Assembly: GCA_017466405.1 (NCBI GenBank)
Contig: JAFTUF010000011.1
Span: forward strand, 1-45,230
Reading direction: 5' to 3'
From: Bacteroidales bacterium
Lineage (GTDB): Bacteria; Bacteroidota; Bacteroidia; Bacteroidales; F082
Length of the DNA: 45,230 bases
The position numbers and the translations under genes were made by a program. The stretch's first letter is position 1. Each line of letters starts with the position of its first letter. Shown piece after piece: positions 1 to 7,115 of this stretch. Below the pieces are notes generated by a model. It was not told where the DNA came from. It did not search any database and was given only the letters and a program-made list of their open reading frames with translations.

Positions 1-16
1 ATTTTCCTTGATTCAT
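1..16 (-). CDS. Possible 5' end of a leftward gene (partial)
   Basis: A minus-strand ATG lies at 16..14 and reads MNQGK before the window ends. It is proposed only because a good minus-strand promoter core lies about 20 bases upstream (37..44), and short leaders are common in Bacteroidota. Five codons cannot identify a product. Confidence 0.25.
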
Positions 17-36
17 AGCAACTTATAAATTTTACA

Positions 37-68
37 CAAAGATAAAATTTCAAAAGTGCAGAATCAAA
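37..68 (-). promoter_or_regulatory. Bacteroidota-type promoter, leftward
   Basis: On the minus strand TATCTTTG (plus-strand 37..44) matches the TAnnTTTG -7 element. A TTTG (plus-strand CAAA, 65..68) lies 20 bases upstream as a -33 element. It would drive a gene running left out of the window. Confidence 0.45.
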
Positions 69-142
69 AAAATGGCTATAATTTATTGTATTACAATTAT
101 TTCAAAGAACGTTTTTATAAATTAACGGAACGCTAGTGATTC

Positions 143-191
143 ACAATTCATAATTATGCTTTATGCATTATGAATTATGAATTATGAATTA
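143..191. repeat. AT-rich 'attcataatgcat' repeat tract
   Basis: Overlapping copies of aattcataat and its complement attatgaatt, separated by tgcat, fill the space just downstream of the valS stop. The same vocabulary recurs at 13481..13540 and 43292..43367, so this is one of several dispersed intergenic repeat families here. No clear valS terminator hairpin was found in it. Confidence 0.7.
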
Positions 192-195
192 CAAC

Positions 196-2823
196 CTATT
201 TCCTCAACGCTGCGATCTGTTGTTCTAAAACCTTGATCTTCGCTTCGGAATCGGATTTCTTCTTTCTTTCTTTATCGACGACTGCTGCTGGAGCACCGTT
301 GACAAATTTCTCGTTCGACAGTTTTGCTTCGACAGATTTCAAGAACCCTTGTGCGTATTTCAACTCTTCTTCCAACTTCTTAATCTCTGCTTCAGTGTCG
401 ATATTGTCACTCACAGGAATGAAGAACTCTGTTGCCTTCACCAAGAAACCGAATGCGTCTTGTGGATTTTCCGTTACATAATTCACTGAACTTACATTAC
501 ATAACTTCATGATGACAGAATCGAAGTCTTTGTTAACACTGCCGTCTTTATCAACTACGATAAGTTCTATCGCTTCTTTCATCGAGATGTTCTTCTCGGC
601 GCGAATCTTACGTATGTTGTTGATAACGTCTTGTGTGAATATGAATTGATTTAAAATCTCGTTGTCGATGTCTTGTTGTTTAGGTTGCTGAGCGATGATG
701 ATGTCGTCGCCGTCTTGACGTTCTTTCAAGAGATGCCATATATCTTCTGTGATGAAAGGCATGAAAGGATGCAATATCTTCATGAGGTTTTCGAAGAACT
801 CGACGGTAGCGTTATATGTCACAGCGTCGATTGGTTGGTTCATCGGAGCCTTCACCATTTCGAGATACCATGAGCAGAAGTCGTCCCATACGAGTTTGTA
901 GATTCCCATCAAAGCGTCAGAGAGACGATATTTGTCGAGGTTGTCGTTTGTTTCTTGAAGCACTTGGTAGAATCTCTTCTCGAACCATTTCACTGCCATC
1001 TTAGCTGTATCAGGTTGAGCGATGTTCTCATCCACTTTCCAGCCTTTCACGAGACGGAGGGCGTTCCACATTTTGTTACAGAAGTTACGTCCTTGTTCGC
1101 AGAGCGACTCGTCGAAAGGAAGGTCGTTGCCAGCAGGAGCTGTGAGCATCATACCGACTCTCACGCCGTCGGCACCGTATTTATCAATGAGTTCGATTGG
1201 ATCTGGAGAGTTGCCGAGCGACTTGCTCATCTTACGACCGAGTTTGTCGCGGACGATACCTGTGAAATAAACCTTCTTGAAAGGAACTTCCTTCTGATAT
1301 TCTTCGCCAGCCATAATCATACGAGCGACCCAGAAGAAGATGATGTCCGGACCTGTGATGAGGTCGTTTGTCGGATAATAGTATTTGAACTCTTCGTTGT
1401 CAGGATTCAATATTCCGTCGAATAATGAGAGAGGCCACAACCATGATGAGAACCATGTGTCGAGGCAGTCGGAATCTTGACGAAGATCGTCCATTGTGAT
1501 GTTATCGCCGACTTTTTCCTTAGCGAGTTGGAGAGCTTCTTCTGCTGTCTCTGCCACCACATAACCGCCTTCCGGGAGGAAGTAAGCAGGGATTCTGTGA
1601 CCCCACCAAAGCTGACGGCTGATACACCAGTCTTTGATGTTTTCCAACCAGTGACGATAAAGGTTTACATATTTTGAAGGATAGAACTGAATCTCGCCGT
1701 CGAGGACAGGCTTGAGAGCTATCTCAGCGAGGTGTTCCATCTTGAGGAACCATTGCATCGAGAGTTTTGGTTCTATCGCTACGTGGGTACGTTCTGAATA
1801 ACCTACCTTATTATTATAGTCTTCTACTTTTTCCAAGAGACCGGCAGCGTCTAAGTCTTTCACTATTTGCTTACGGACATCGTCGCGGTCCATTCCTACG
1901 TACATGCCGGCGGCTTCGCTGATAGTAGCGTCGTCGTTGAAGATGTTGATGCTTTGGAGACCGTATTTCTCGCCGAGCATATAGTCGTTCACGTCGTGAG
2001 CTGGAGTGACTTTAAGGCAGCCTGTACCGAATTCTATGTCAACGTATTCGTCTTCGATGACAGGGATAGCGCGACCAACGAGAGGCACTATGACCTTCTT
2101 ACCTTTAAGATGTTCGTTTTTAGGGTCGTTAGGATTGATACACATTGCGGTGTCGCCCATGATAGTCTCAGGACGTGTTGTTGCCACGATAGCGTATCCG
2201 TCTTCGCCTTCAATTTTATAACGTAAGTAGAAAAGTTTGCTATGTTCTTCTTTGTATATCACTTCTTCGTCGCTGAGAGCGGTGAGAGCTTTAGGGTCCC
2301 AGTTGACCATTCTGACGCCGCGATAGATGAGACCTTTCTTGTATAAGTCGCAGAATACGTGGATGACGCTCTTGCTGCGAGTCTCGTCCATTGTGAAGGA
2401 AGTGCGTTCCCAGTCGCAGGAAGCGCCGAGGCGACGGAGCTGTTTCAAGATGATGCCGCCATGTTCGTGAGTCCAGTCCCAAGCGTGTTTGAGGAACTCA
2501 TCTCTACCGATGTCGGTTTTCTTGATGCCTTGTTGAGCGAGTTTGTTAACCACCTTAGCCTCTGTTGCAATAGAAGCGTGGTCGGTGCCAGGCACCCAGC
2601 AAGCGTTCTTGCCTTGCATACGAGCGCGACGGATGAGGACGTCTTGGATTGTGTTGTTCATCATGTGACCCATGTGAAGCACGCCTGTCACATTCGGTGG
2701 AGGGATTACAATAGTATAAGGTTCACGCTCATCAGGTGTTGAGTGAAAATAATTTTTATCTAACCAATGCTGGTACCATTTGTTTTCGGTATCCTGCGGA
2801 CTGTATTTACTGCTGATTTCCAT
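196..2823 (-). CDS. valS: Valine--tRNA ligase
   Basis: Cytoplasmic class Ia aminoacyl-tRNA synthetase that charges tRNA-Val and hydrolyses mischarged Thr-tRNA-Val. The 875-residue length is normal for bacterial ValRS. The HIGH-type signature is HMGH at residues 50-53 after PPPNVTG; the KMSKS loop is at 531-535 in [10 protein letters not shown]. The CP1 editing domain shows [12 protein letters not shown] near 215-226. The active-site region [17 protein letters not shown] lies near 398-414. The last ~65 residues are Lys/Glu-rich, matching the C-terminal coiled coil that contacts tRNA. The ATG start is followed directly by the expected N-terminal segment ending in [10 protein letters not shown]. 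It stands alone, transcribed leftward, with a TATCTTTG promoter core 22 bases upstream. No frameshift or missing motif. Confidence 0.98.
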   Translation of the reverse strand: MEISSKYSPQDTENKWYQHWLDKNYFHSTPDEREPYTIVIPPPNVTGVLHMGHMMNNTIQDVLIRRARMQGKNACWVPGTDHASIATEAKVVNKLAQQGIKKTDIGRDEFLKHAWDWTHEHGGIILKQLRRLGASCDWERTSFTMDETRSKSVIHVFCDLYKKGLIYRGVRMVNWDPKALTALSDEEVIYKEEHSKLFYLRYKIEGEDGYAIVATTRPETIMGDTAMCINPNDPKNEHLKGKKVIVPLVGRAIPVIEDEYVDIEFGTGCLKVTPAHDVNDYMLGEKYGLQSINIFNDDATISEAAGMYVGMDRDDVRKQIVKDLDAAGLLEKVEDYNNKVGYSERTHVAIEPKLSMQWFLKMEHLAEIALKPVLDGEIQFYPSKYVNLYRHWLENIKDWCISRQLWWGHRIPAYFLPEGGYVVAETAEEALQLAKEKVGDNITMDDLRQDSDCLDTWFSSWLWPLSLFDGILNPDNEEFKYYYPTNDLITGPDIIFFWVARMIMAGEEYQKEVPFKKVYFTGIVRDKLGRKMSKSLGNSPDPIELIDKYGADGVRVGMMLTAPAGNDLPFDESLCEQGRNFCNKMWNALRLVKGWKVDENIAQPDTAKMAVKWFEKRFYQVLQETNDNLDKYRLSDALMGIYKLVWDDFCSWYLEMVKAPMNQPIDAVTYNATVEFFENLMKILHPFMPFITEDIWHLLKERQDGDDIIIAQQPKQQDIDNEILNQFIFTQDVINNIRKIRAEKNISMKEAIELIVVDKDGSVNKDFDSVIMKLCNVSSVNYVTENPQDAFGFLVKATEFFIPVSDNIDTEAEIKKLEEELKYAQGFLKSVEAKLSNEKFVNGAPAAVVDKERKKKSDSEAKIKVLEQQIAALRK

Positions 2824-2844
2824 TGTCTAAAAATATTTAAGTTG

Positions 2845-2852
2845 CAAAGATA
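2845..2852 (-). promoter_or_regulatory. Promoter core of valS
   Basis: Minus-strand TATCTTTG, a perfect TAnnTTTG, begins 22 bases upstream of the valS ATG. There is no TTTG -33 box. That position is occupied by the heptad repeat, which offers a TTG every seven bases. Confidence 0.55.
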
Positions 2853-2860
2853 AGAAAAAG

Positions 2861-2888
2861 ACAACAGACAACAGACAACAGACAACAG
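2861..2888 (+). repeat. Four exact tandem ACAACAG heptads
   Basis: Four perfect copies of ACAACAG lie directly upstream of the valS promoter core. They belong to the dispersed heptad family seen at 6933, 19004, 27310, 29642, 31867, 34056 and 40936. Here the repeat is at the 5' side of a gene instead of its usual 3' position. Confidence 0.85.
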
Positions 2889-2900
2889 ATTTTTTTGTTG

Positions 2901-2918
2901 GGACGTATCGCATACGCC
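2901..2918. repeat. Short palindrome GGaCGTAT-CGC-ATACGCC
   Basis: CGTAT and ATACG pair around a three-base loop and are extended by GG/CC. Related palindromes occur at 6981..6999, 18955..18975 and 27236..27257, always near a heptad repeat. Confidence 0.5.
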
Positions 2919-2974
2919 TTGTTTAAAGTTGCTGAGAGACTGAGAGGCTAAGTTTCTAAGAAAATTTCTCGTAG

Positions 2975-2994
2975 AGTCACACTTTTGTGTGATT
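2975..2994 (-). repeat. Short hairpin next to CTCTACG (minus orientation)
   Basis: AGTCACAC, TTTT, GTGTGATT forms a short hairpin flanked by CGTAG on the left. On the minus strand it reads GTGTGACTCTACGAG, which matches the flank of the hairpins at 29697 and 34111. Confidence 0.5.
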
Positions 2995-3079
2995 AAATCA
3001 AGTCTTTTGAACCATAAAATTCAGCATATTAACAAACTAATAATCAACAAATTACCCCCCGATTTTTATTAAAAAAACA

Positions 3080-3111
3080 TTTGGAATATTGAAATAAAAG
3101 TATAATCTTTG
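3080..3111 (+). promoter_or_regulatory. Putative promoter of the 3214 gene
   Basis: TTTG at 3080..3083 and TAATCTTTG at 3103..3111, 19 bases apart, resemble the -33/-7 pair, although the -7 box is one base longer than consensus. The leader to the ATG is about 100 bases. It contains a run of eight G (3154..3161) and an eight-codon upstream ORF (3167..3193). Confidence 0.4.
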
Positions 3112-3213
3112 CAAAGCCAAATAAAGAAATAAAAACTACAGAAATGGGATAAAGGGGGGGGCACCCATGGATGTGGTGAATGTTAACAAATAAAGACTCC
3201 AAAGAAACAAGTC

Positions 3214-3762
3214 ATGAAAAAATCAGTTATTTTATTAACATTGTTGTTTATCACTATGTTATCGTTTGCGCAGACATCAAACGAAACAATACAACTCAAA
3301 AAACGCCGCGGTAATATTGTCAATGCTGCGACTAACGAAGTAATACCTAACAGCGAGTTGAAGAAGATGCTTGACGAAGATTCGTACTACGACTATATCA
3401 GAGGAAAGAGACAGCGTATTGGCTCTATTCCTTTGTGGGGCTCTACCGCCGCCTGTGCAGCTGTATCGGCATCATGTTTTATAATAAGTCACAATTCCAT
3501 AAACGACTGTAACGCTAATCACAACCATAACCATGAATTCGAAGAAGGCGCATTCTGCAACAACGGAGCTCTTGCTTATTGGCTAATCGGCGGCTTTTTT
3601 GCAGTAGGAACGGTCATTTACGCAGTTCCATCGACAATACTCACCATAAGCAGCTGTAGGAACATCAACAATGCTGTTGACAGTTACAACAAGAAGACAA
3701 CAGACATGACACTCGGCATCGGAGCTACAAACAACGGCATCGGACTCACATTGAAGTTTTAA
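3214..3762 (+). CDS. Exported/membrane hypothetical protein
   Basis: A 182-residue protein of unrecognised family. Residues 1-19 (MKKSVILLTLLFITMLSFA, then QTS) are a signal peptide. A polar region with KKRRG follows (about residues 29-33), then two hydrophobic segments near 75-92 and 120-145 separated by a His/Asn-rich stretch (HNHNHEFEEG). The C-terminus, MTLGIGATNNGIGLTLKF, ends in Phe with alternating hydrophobic residues, as in outer-membrane-associated or beta-strand tails, but the protein is too short for a typical beta-barrel. The ATG is the only start that gives a clean signal peptide. It is monocistronic: promoter-like elements lie upstream and a hairpin terminator 30 bases downstream. 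It may be a lineage-specific envelope protein; no function is claimed. Confidence 0.75.
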   Translation: MKKSVILLTLLFITMLSFAQTSNETIQLKKRRGNIVNAATNEVIPNSELKKMLDEDSYYDYIRGKRQRIGSIPLWGSTAACAAVSASCFIISHNSINDCNANHNHNHEFEEGAFCNNGALAYWLIGGFFAVGTVIYAVPSTILTISSCRNINNAVDSYNKKTTDMTLGIGATNNGIGLTLKF

Positions 3763-3792
3763 TTCAGACAAAAAATATTATTCAGATTTATT

Positions 3793-3822
3793 AAGGTTGG
3801 AAATTTAATCCAGCCTTTTTTT
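3793..3822 (+). terminator. Rho-independent terminator after the 3214 gene
   Basis: AAGGTTGGA (3793..3801) pairs with TCCAGCCTT (3809..3817) with one G-T wobble, followed by a T run. The surrounding ~35 bases recur almost unchanged at 5051..5078, after the next gene. Confidence 0.8.
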
Positions 3823-3840
3823 GTTTTTAATTCAACCACA

Positions 3841-3875
3841 AGTTCACAATTTTGCGGACCACAAAATTGTGAACT
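3841..3875. promoter_or_regulatory. Perfect 14-bp inverted repeat, probable operator
   Basis: AGTTCACAATTTTG (3841..3854) and CAAAATTGTGAACT (3862..3875) are perfect complements around CGGACCA. The right arm overlaps the -33 region of the promoter at 3890..3897. There is no T run, so operator or regulator binding is more likely than termination. Confidence 0.6.
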
Positions 3876-3897
3876 AATAAAAAAAAGAGTATATTTG
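3866..3897 (+). promoter_or_regulatory. Promoter of the ATPase gene
   Basis: TATATTTG (3890..3897) matches TAnnTTTG, with ATTG (3866..3869) 20 bases upstream as a partial -33 box. The ATG at 3912 is 14 bases further on, giving a very short leader. Confidence 0.55.
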
Positions 3898-3911
3898 CAA
3901 AAAGTTTTGCG

Positions 3912-5042
3912 ATGATAAAGAAGTCTTTTATTTATGGCGTTGCTGTTGAAGGCGACAATTTCACTGACAGAGTTAAGGAAACAAACAGATTAAAATCTGA
4001 TTTTGAGAATGGTCAGAATATCGTTTTAATTTCACCGAGAAGAATTGGAAAGACATCCCTCATAAAGAAAGTTCAATCTTTAATCGATACCGATTCCACT
4101 ATCGTTGTTTATATGGACATCTACGACTGTCGCAACGAATACGAATTTTACAACAGATTAGCATCTTCTGTACTGAAACAAACATCAGGCAGAGCTGAAC
4201 TTATTCTTCAGAACATAAAGGATTTCTTAGTCAGATTAAGTCCAACTATTTCATTCGGTTCCGACCCTAACAACGAATTTTCATTTTCTTTAGGAATAAC
4301 ACCCAAAGAATATTCATCAGAAGAGATTTTACAATTACCCGAACTGATAGCAAAGAAAATAAACAAACACATAGTTATATGTATCGATGAATTTCAACAA
4401 ATTGGAGAATTTGCCGATTCTTTAAGTATCCAGAAAAAAATGAGAGGAGTATGGCAATTGCAAAACAATGTTTCATATTGTCTCTTCGGAAGTAAGAAGC
4501 ACATGCTTTCCACGATGTTTCAAAATAAAAAAATGCCTTTCTATCAATTCGGCGACATAATTTTCCTACAGACAATACCTACCGAAGATTGGCTGCCTTT
4601 CATCAAGAAAAAGTTTAACGAGAAGGATATACAAATTTCAGACGAGATGATAAGAAAAATCTGCTCTTCGGTTGACAATCAGTCGTCATACGTGCAGCAA
4701 TTATCTTGGAATGTGATGCTTAACGCAGAAAAAGAAGTCACGGAAGAAACCATTGAAATTGCAATCAGCGACATGTTATCGCAAAATTCACTATTATTTC
4801 TGCAACAGATTGAAGGGCTGACCTCATTTCAGATGAATTTTATCAGAGCTGTAGCAAAAGGTGTTCATAGCGACTTCACATCTCAAAATATTTTAAAGAC
4901 CTACAACTTAGGAACGAAGTCAAATATCGTAAGAATAAAAAATGCCTTGATACAAAAAGAATTAATTGACACGACCGCTGAAGGCGTTATTATCTCGGAT
5001 CCTATTTTTAAATTATGGTTTGAGAGAGCTTTTGAATTATAG
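3912..5042 (+). CDS. AAA-type ATPase (ATPase domain 2 / archaeal-ATPase-like)
   Basis: A 376-residue cytoplasmic P-loop ATPase resembling the PF01637-type 'ATP-binding protein' family, common as orphan genes in Bacteroidota. Walker A is SPRRIGKTSL at 41-50, with Ser where many members have Gly. Walker B is IVICIDEF, Asp159-Glu160. A sensor-like segment (SYCLFGSKKHML) follows, and the C-terminal ~100 residues look like a winged-helix domain (IVRIKNALIQKELI). No signal peptide or membrane segment. The family is related to STAND/MNS NTPases; members have been linked to mobile elements and stress functions, but the substrate here is unknown. It sits alone between two near-identical terminators (3793 and 5051), with its own promoter and a 14-bp dyad, like a self-contained cassette. 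Confidence 0.85.
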   Translation: MIKKSFIYGVAVEGDNFTDRVKETNRLKSDFENGQNIVLISPRRIGKTSLIKKVQSLIDTDSTIVVYMDIYDCRNEYEFYNRLASSVLKQTSGRAELILQNIKDFLVRLSPTISFGSDPNNEFSFSLGITPKEYSSEEILQLPELIAKKINKHIVICIDEFQQIGEFADSLSIQKKMRGVWQLQNNVSYCLFGSKKHMLSTMFQNKKMPFYQFGDIIFLQTIPTEDWLPFIKKKFNEKDIQISDEMIRKICSSVDNQSSYVQQLSWNVMLNAEKEVTEETIEIAISDMLSQNSLLFLQQIEGLTSFQMNFIRAVAKGVHSDFTSQNILKTYNLGTKSNIVRIKNALIQKELIDTTAEGVIISDPIFKLWFERAFEL

Positions 5043-5050
5043 AGATTATT

Positions 5051-5078
5051 AAGGTTGGAAATTAAATCCGACCTTTTT
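5051..5078 (+). terminator. Rho-independent terminator after the ATPase gene
   Basis: AAGGTTGGA (5051..5059) pairs with TCCGACCTT (5067..5075) with one G-T wobble, then a T run. It is nearly identical to the terminator at 3793..3822, including the leading 'ttatt' and the loop. Confidence 0.8.
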
Positions 5079-5111
5079 CTTTTATTTAACTATAAGGTTA
5101 TAAAATTACAT

Positions 5112-5141
5112 TTTGATATTACGAAAATTTCATTATCTTTG
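5112..5141 (+). promoter_or_regulatory. Promoter of the first POT transporter
   Basis: TTTG (5112..5115) and TATCTTTG (5134..5141) are separated by 18 bases. This is the best-formed -33/-7 pair in the window. The leader to the ATG at 5229 is about 85 bases. Confidence 0.65.
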
Positions 5142-5228
5142 TACGCTTTTAAAATCGTGTAATATCTGCACTTAAAAGTATTGAAAACGAAATCAAATTT
5201 ATTGTATAATTAAAAATTAAAAAACATT

Positions 5229-6902
5229 ATGACAGGCTTTCAAAATCTGTGGACAAACAACAGACCTTTGGTAATCCTTTTTGCCATCCTCATTGTTGTT
5301 ATTCCATTCTTAGTCTTTTACGTAAGAAAAGCAAAGGCTGAACATCCTAAAGGACTTATCGCTGCTGCTATCAGTAACATGGGTGAACGTTTCGGTTACT
5401 ACATCATGAACGCAGTATTGCTCCTTTTCATCTGTTCAAAATTCGGTATCAGCGATGCAGCAGCAGGCTGGATCTACGCTGTATTCTATTTCTTAATCTA
5501 CGTTCTCGGCTTACCAGGCGGTATGATCGCTGACCGTATCCAAAACTACAAAGGCACTATCATGACAGGTCTCCTCGTGATGGCTATAGGTTATGGTTTA
5601 CTTTCTATTCCTATCTTCAGCTCACAACCTGGTGTTAACATGGTATTGGTATTCACTTGCTTCGCATTATTCCTCATCGCCTTTGGTAATGGTTTGTTCA
5701 AAGGTAACTTGCAAGCTATCGTCGGTCAAATGTACGACAACTTCGAAGCAGAAGAAGCAAAGAAAGGTCCAGAAGCTCTTAAGATTGCTAAAGACAAGAG
5801 AGACTCTGGTTTCCAAATTTTCTACGTCTTCATTAACATCGGCGGTGTTATCGCTCCATTCGTAGCTCCTTTGTTAAGAAGCTGGTGGTTAAAGACAAAA
5901 GGTCTCGTTTACAACTCTGACCTCCCACGTTTATGCCACAACTACTTGGAAAACAAAGCTTCAGAAGCTGACATGGAAAACTTGACAAAATTAGTTCAAG
6001 ACGTACAAATCAATGCAACAGCAGTTCCTACAGAACAATTAGGTGATTTCTGTAACAACTACCTCAACATCTTCAACACTGGTGTTCACTTCTCATTCAT
6101 CGCATCAGTAGCAGCTATGTTGTTATCATTGACAATTTTCATCATCTCAAGAAATAAATTCCCAAATCCTGCAAAGAAAGAAAAGAAACAAGCTGTAGAA
6201 TATACAAAGGAAGAACTTGCAGCTAACGCAAAAGAAATCAGACAAAGATTATATGCTCTCTTCGCAGTATTAGGTATCGCAGCATTCTTCTGGTTCGCAT
6301 TCCACCAAAACGGACAATCACTCTCAGTGTTCGCACGTGACTTCGTTTTGACAAACGCTATTCCACCAGAGATCTGGCAATGTATCAACCCATTCTTCGT
6401 CATCACATTGACTCCTATCATCATGTGGGCATTCGGCGCTTTAGCAAGAAAAGGCAAAGAAGTTTCAACACCTCGCAAAATCGCTATCGGTATGTTGATT
6501 ACAGCTACAGCTTACATTTTCTTAGCTGGCGTAGCAATGGCTAACCACTATCCATCAGGCGAAGAATTCAGAGGTTTGGCAGACGCTGTTAAAGAATCGA
6601 TGAAGGCAAGTCCTTACGTCTTGATTTTAACATACTTCTTCTTAACAGTCGCTGAGTTGTTCATCTCACCTCTCGGATTGTCATTCGTATCTAAAGTTGC
6701 TCCAAAACACTTGCAAGGTATCTGCCAAGGTTTATGGCTCACAGCAACAGCTATCGGTAACTTGTTCATCGCTATCGGTGTTACAATGCTCAACACCTTC
6801 CCACATCAATGGCTCTGCTGGGCAGTATTCGCAGGAATCTGCTTGGTATCAATGGCTATCATGTTCGGAATGGTAAGATGGCTTGAAGAAGCAACAAAAT
6901 GA
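5229..6902 (+). CDS. POT/PTR2-family proton-coupled oligopeptide transporter
   Basis: A 557-residue inner-membrane major facilitator protein, predicted to import di/tripeptides using the proton gradient. The POT signature is GERFGYY at 52-58. The first Glu of the usual ExxERFxYY is Asn (Asn50), as in the neighbouring paralogue. About 12 hydrophobic segments are visible, plus an extra N-terminal one (about 12-31) absent from the paralogue. A hydrophilic insert of about 60 residues (around 220-285, containing LPRLCHNYLENKAS) interrupts the N-terminal half, also as in the paralogue. A positively charged loop with PAKKEKKQ precedes the C-terminal half. Codon use favours CGT, GGT and TTC more than its neighbours, suggesting high expression. 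It has its own promoter and terminator. Confidence 0.92.
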   Translation: MTGFQNLWTNNRPLVILFAILIVVIPFLVFYVRKAKAEHPKGLIAAAISNMGERFGYYIMNAVLLLFICSKFGISDAAAGWIYAVFYFLIYVLGLPGGMIADRIQNYKGTIMTGLLVMAIGYGLLSIPIFSSQPGVNMVLVFTCFALFLIAFGNGLFKGNLQAIVGQMYDNFEAEEAKKGPEALKIAKDKRDSGFQIFYVFINIGGVIAPFVAPLLRSWWLKTKGLVYNSDLPRLCHNYLENKASEADMENLTKLVQDVQINATAVPTEQLGDFCNNYLNIFNTGVHFSFIASVAAMLLSLTIFIISRNKFPNPAKKEKKQAVEYTKEELAANAKEIRQRLYALFAVLGIAAFFWFAFHQNGQSLSVFARDFVLTNAIPPEIWQCINPFFVITLTPIIMWAFGALARKGKEVSTPRKIAIGMLITATAYIFLAGVAMANHYPSGEEFRGLADAVKESMKASPYVLILTYFFLTVAELFISPLGLSFVSKVAPKHLQGICQGLWLTATAIGNLFIAIGVTMLNTFPHQWLCWAVFAGICLVSMAIMFGMVRWLEEATK

Positions 6903-6930
6903 AAAAAGGTTCCTGCGGGAACCTTTTTTT
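6902..6930 (+). terminator. Strong Rho-independent terminator
   Basis: AAAAAAGGTTCC (6902..6913) and GGAACCTTTTTT (6918..6929) form a perfect 12-bp stem with loop TGCG, starting at the last base of the stop codon of the POT gene. A heptad repeat follows directly. Confidence 0.93.
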
Positions 6931-6932
6931 AT

Positions 6933-6963
6933 GTCAACAGACAACGGACAACAGTCAACAGAC
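6933..6963 (+). repeat. Heptad repeat copy (GTCAACAG..ACAACGG..)
   Basis: Reads GTCAACAG, ACAACGG, ACAACAG, TCAACAGAC and continues into CTTTGTCCA. Copies of the same layout occur at 27310, 29642, 31867 and 34056, always downstream of a plus-strand gene. The reverse complement of bases 6933..6959 matches 26 of 27 positions of coding sequence at 44923..44949. Confidence 0.9.
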
Positions 6964-6980
6964 TTTGTCCACGATAATTG

Positions 6981-6999
6981 GGGCGTATTGAATACGTCC
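6981..6999. repeat. Short palindrome GGGCGTAT-TGA-ATACGTCC
   Basis: CGTAT and ATACG pair around TGA with GG/CC extensions. It is related to the palindromes at 2901, 18955 and 27236. Confidence 0.5.
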
Positions 7000-7010
7000 T
7001 TTATTTATTT

Positions 7011-7056
7011 AGACGTATCAATGTGTGTTTATTTTTAAGGAATCATTGATGCGTCT
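7011..7056. repeat. Hairpin element with 'ttattttt' loop
   Basis: AGACGTATCAATG (7011..7023) pairs with CATTGATGCGTCT (7044..7056), with one wobble, around a T-rich loop. The arms and loop resemble the elements at 19038..19084 and 34189..34241. It ends 24 bases before the promoter of the second POT gene. Confidence 0.65.
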
Positions 7057-7080
7057 CTACTTTTTGATGAGTTTATTTTT

Positions 7081-7088
7081 TATTTTTG
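7081..7088 (+). promoter_or_regulatory. Promoter core of the second POT transporter
   Basis: TATTTTTG matches TAnnTTTG. It overlaps an in-frame TTG at 7086, which argues against that TTG as start and for the ATG at 7116. Confidence 0.55.
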
Positions 7089-7115
7089 CAGAAAATAAGA
7101 AAAACAAAAGAAATT

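Noticed and set aside
955-1425. Plus-strand open frame of 156 codons inside valS, and others around 1867..2742
   Set aside because: Lies opposite intact valS with a low-complexity, unfamiliar translation; treated as a shadow frame.
7086-7115. TTG start for the second POT transporter
   Set aside because: The TTG lies inside the TATTTTTG promoter core, and the extra residues (QKIRKTKEI) have no counterpart before the conserved start region.
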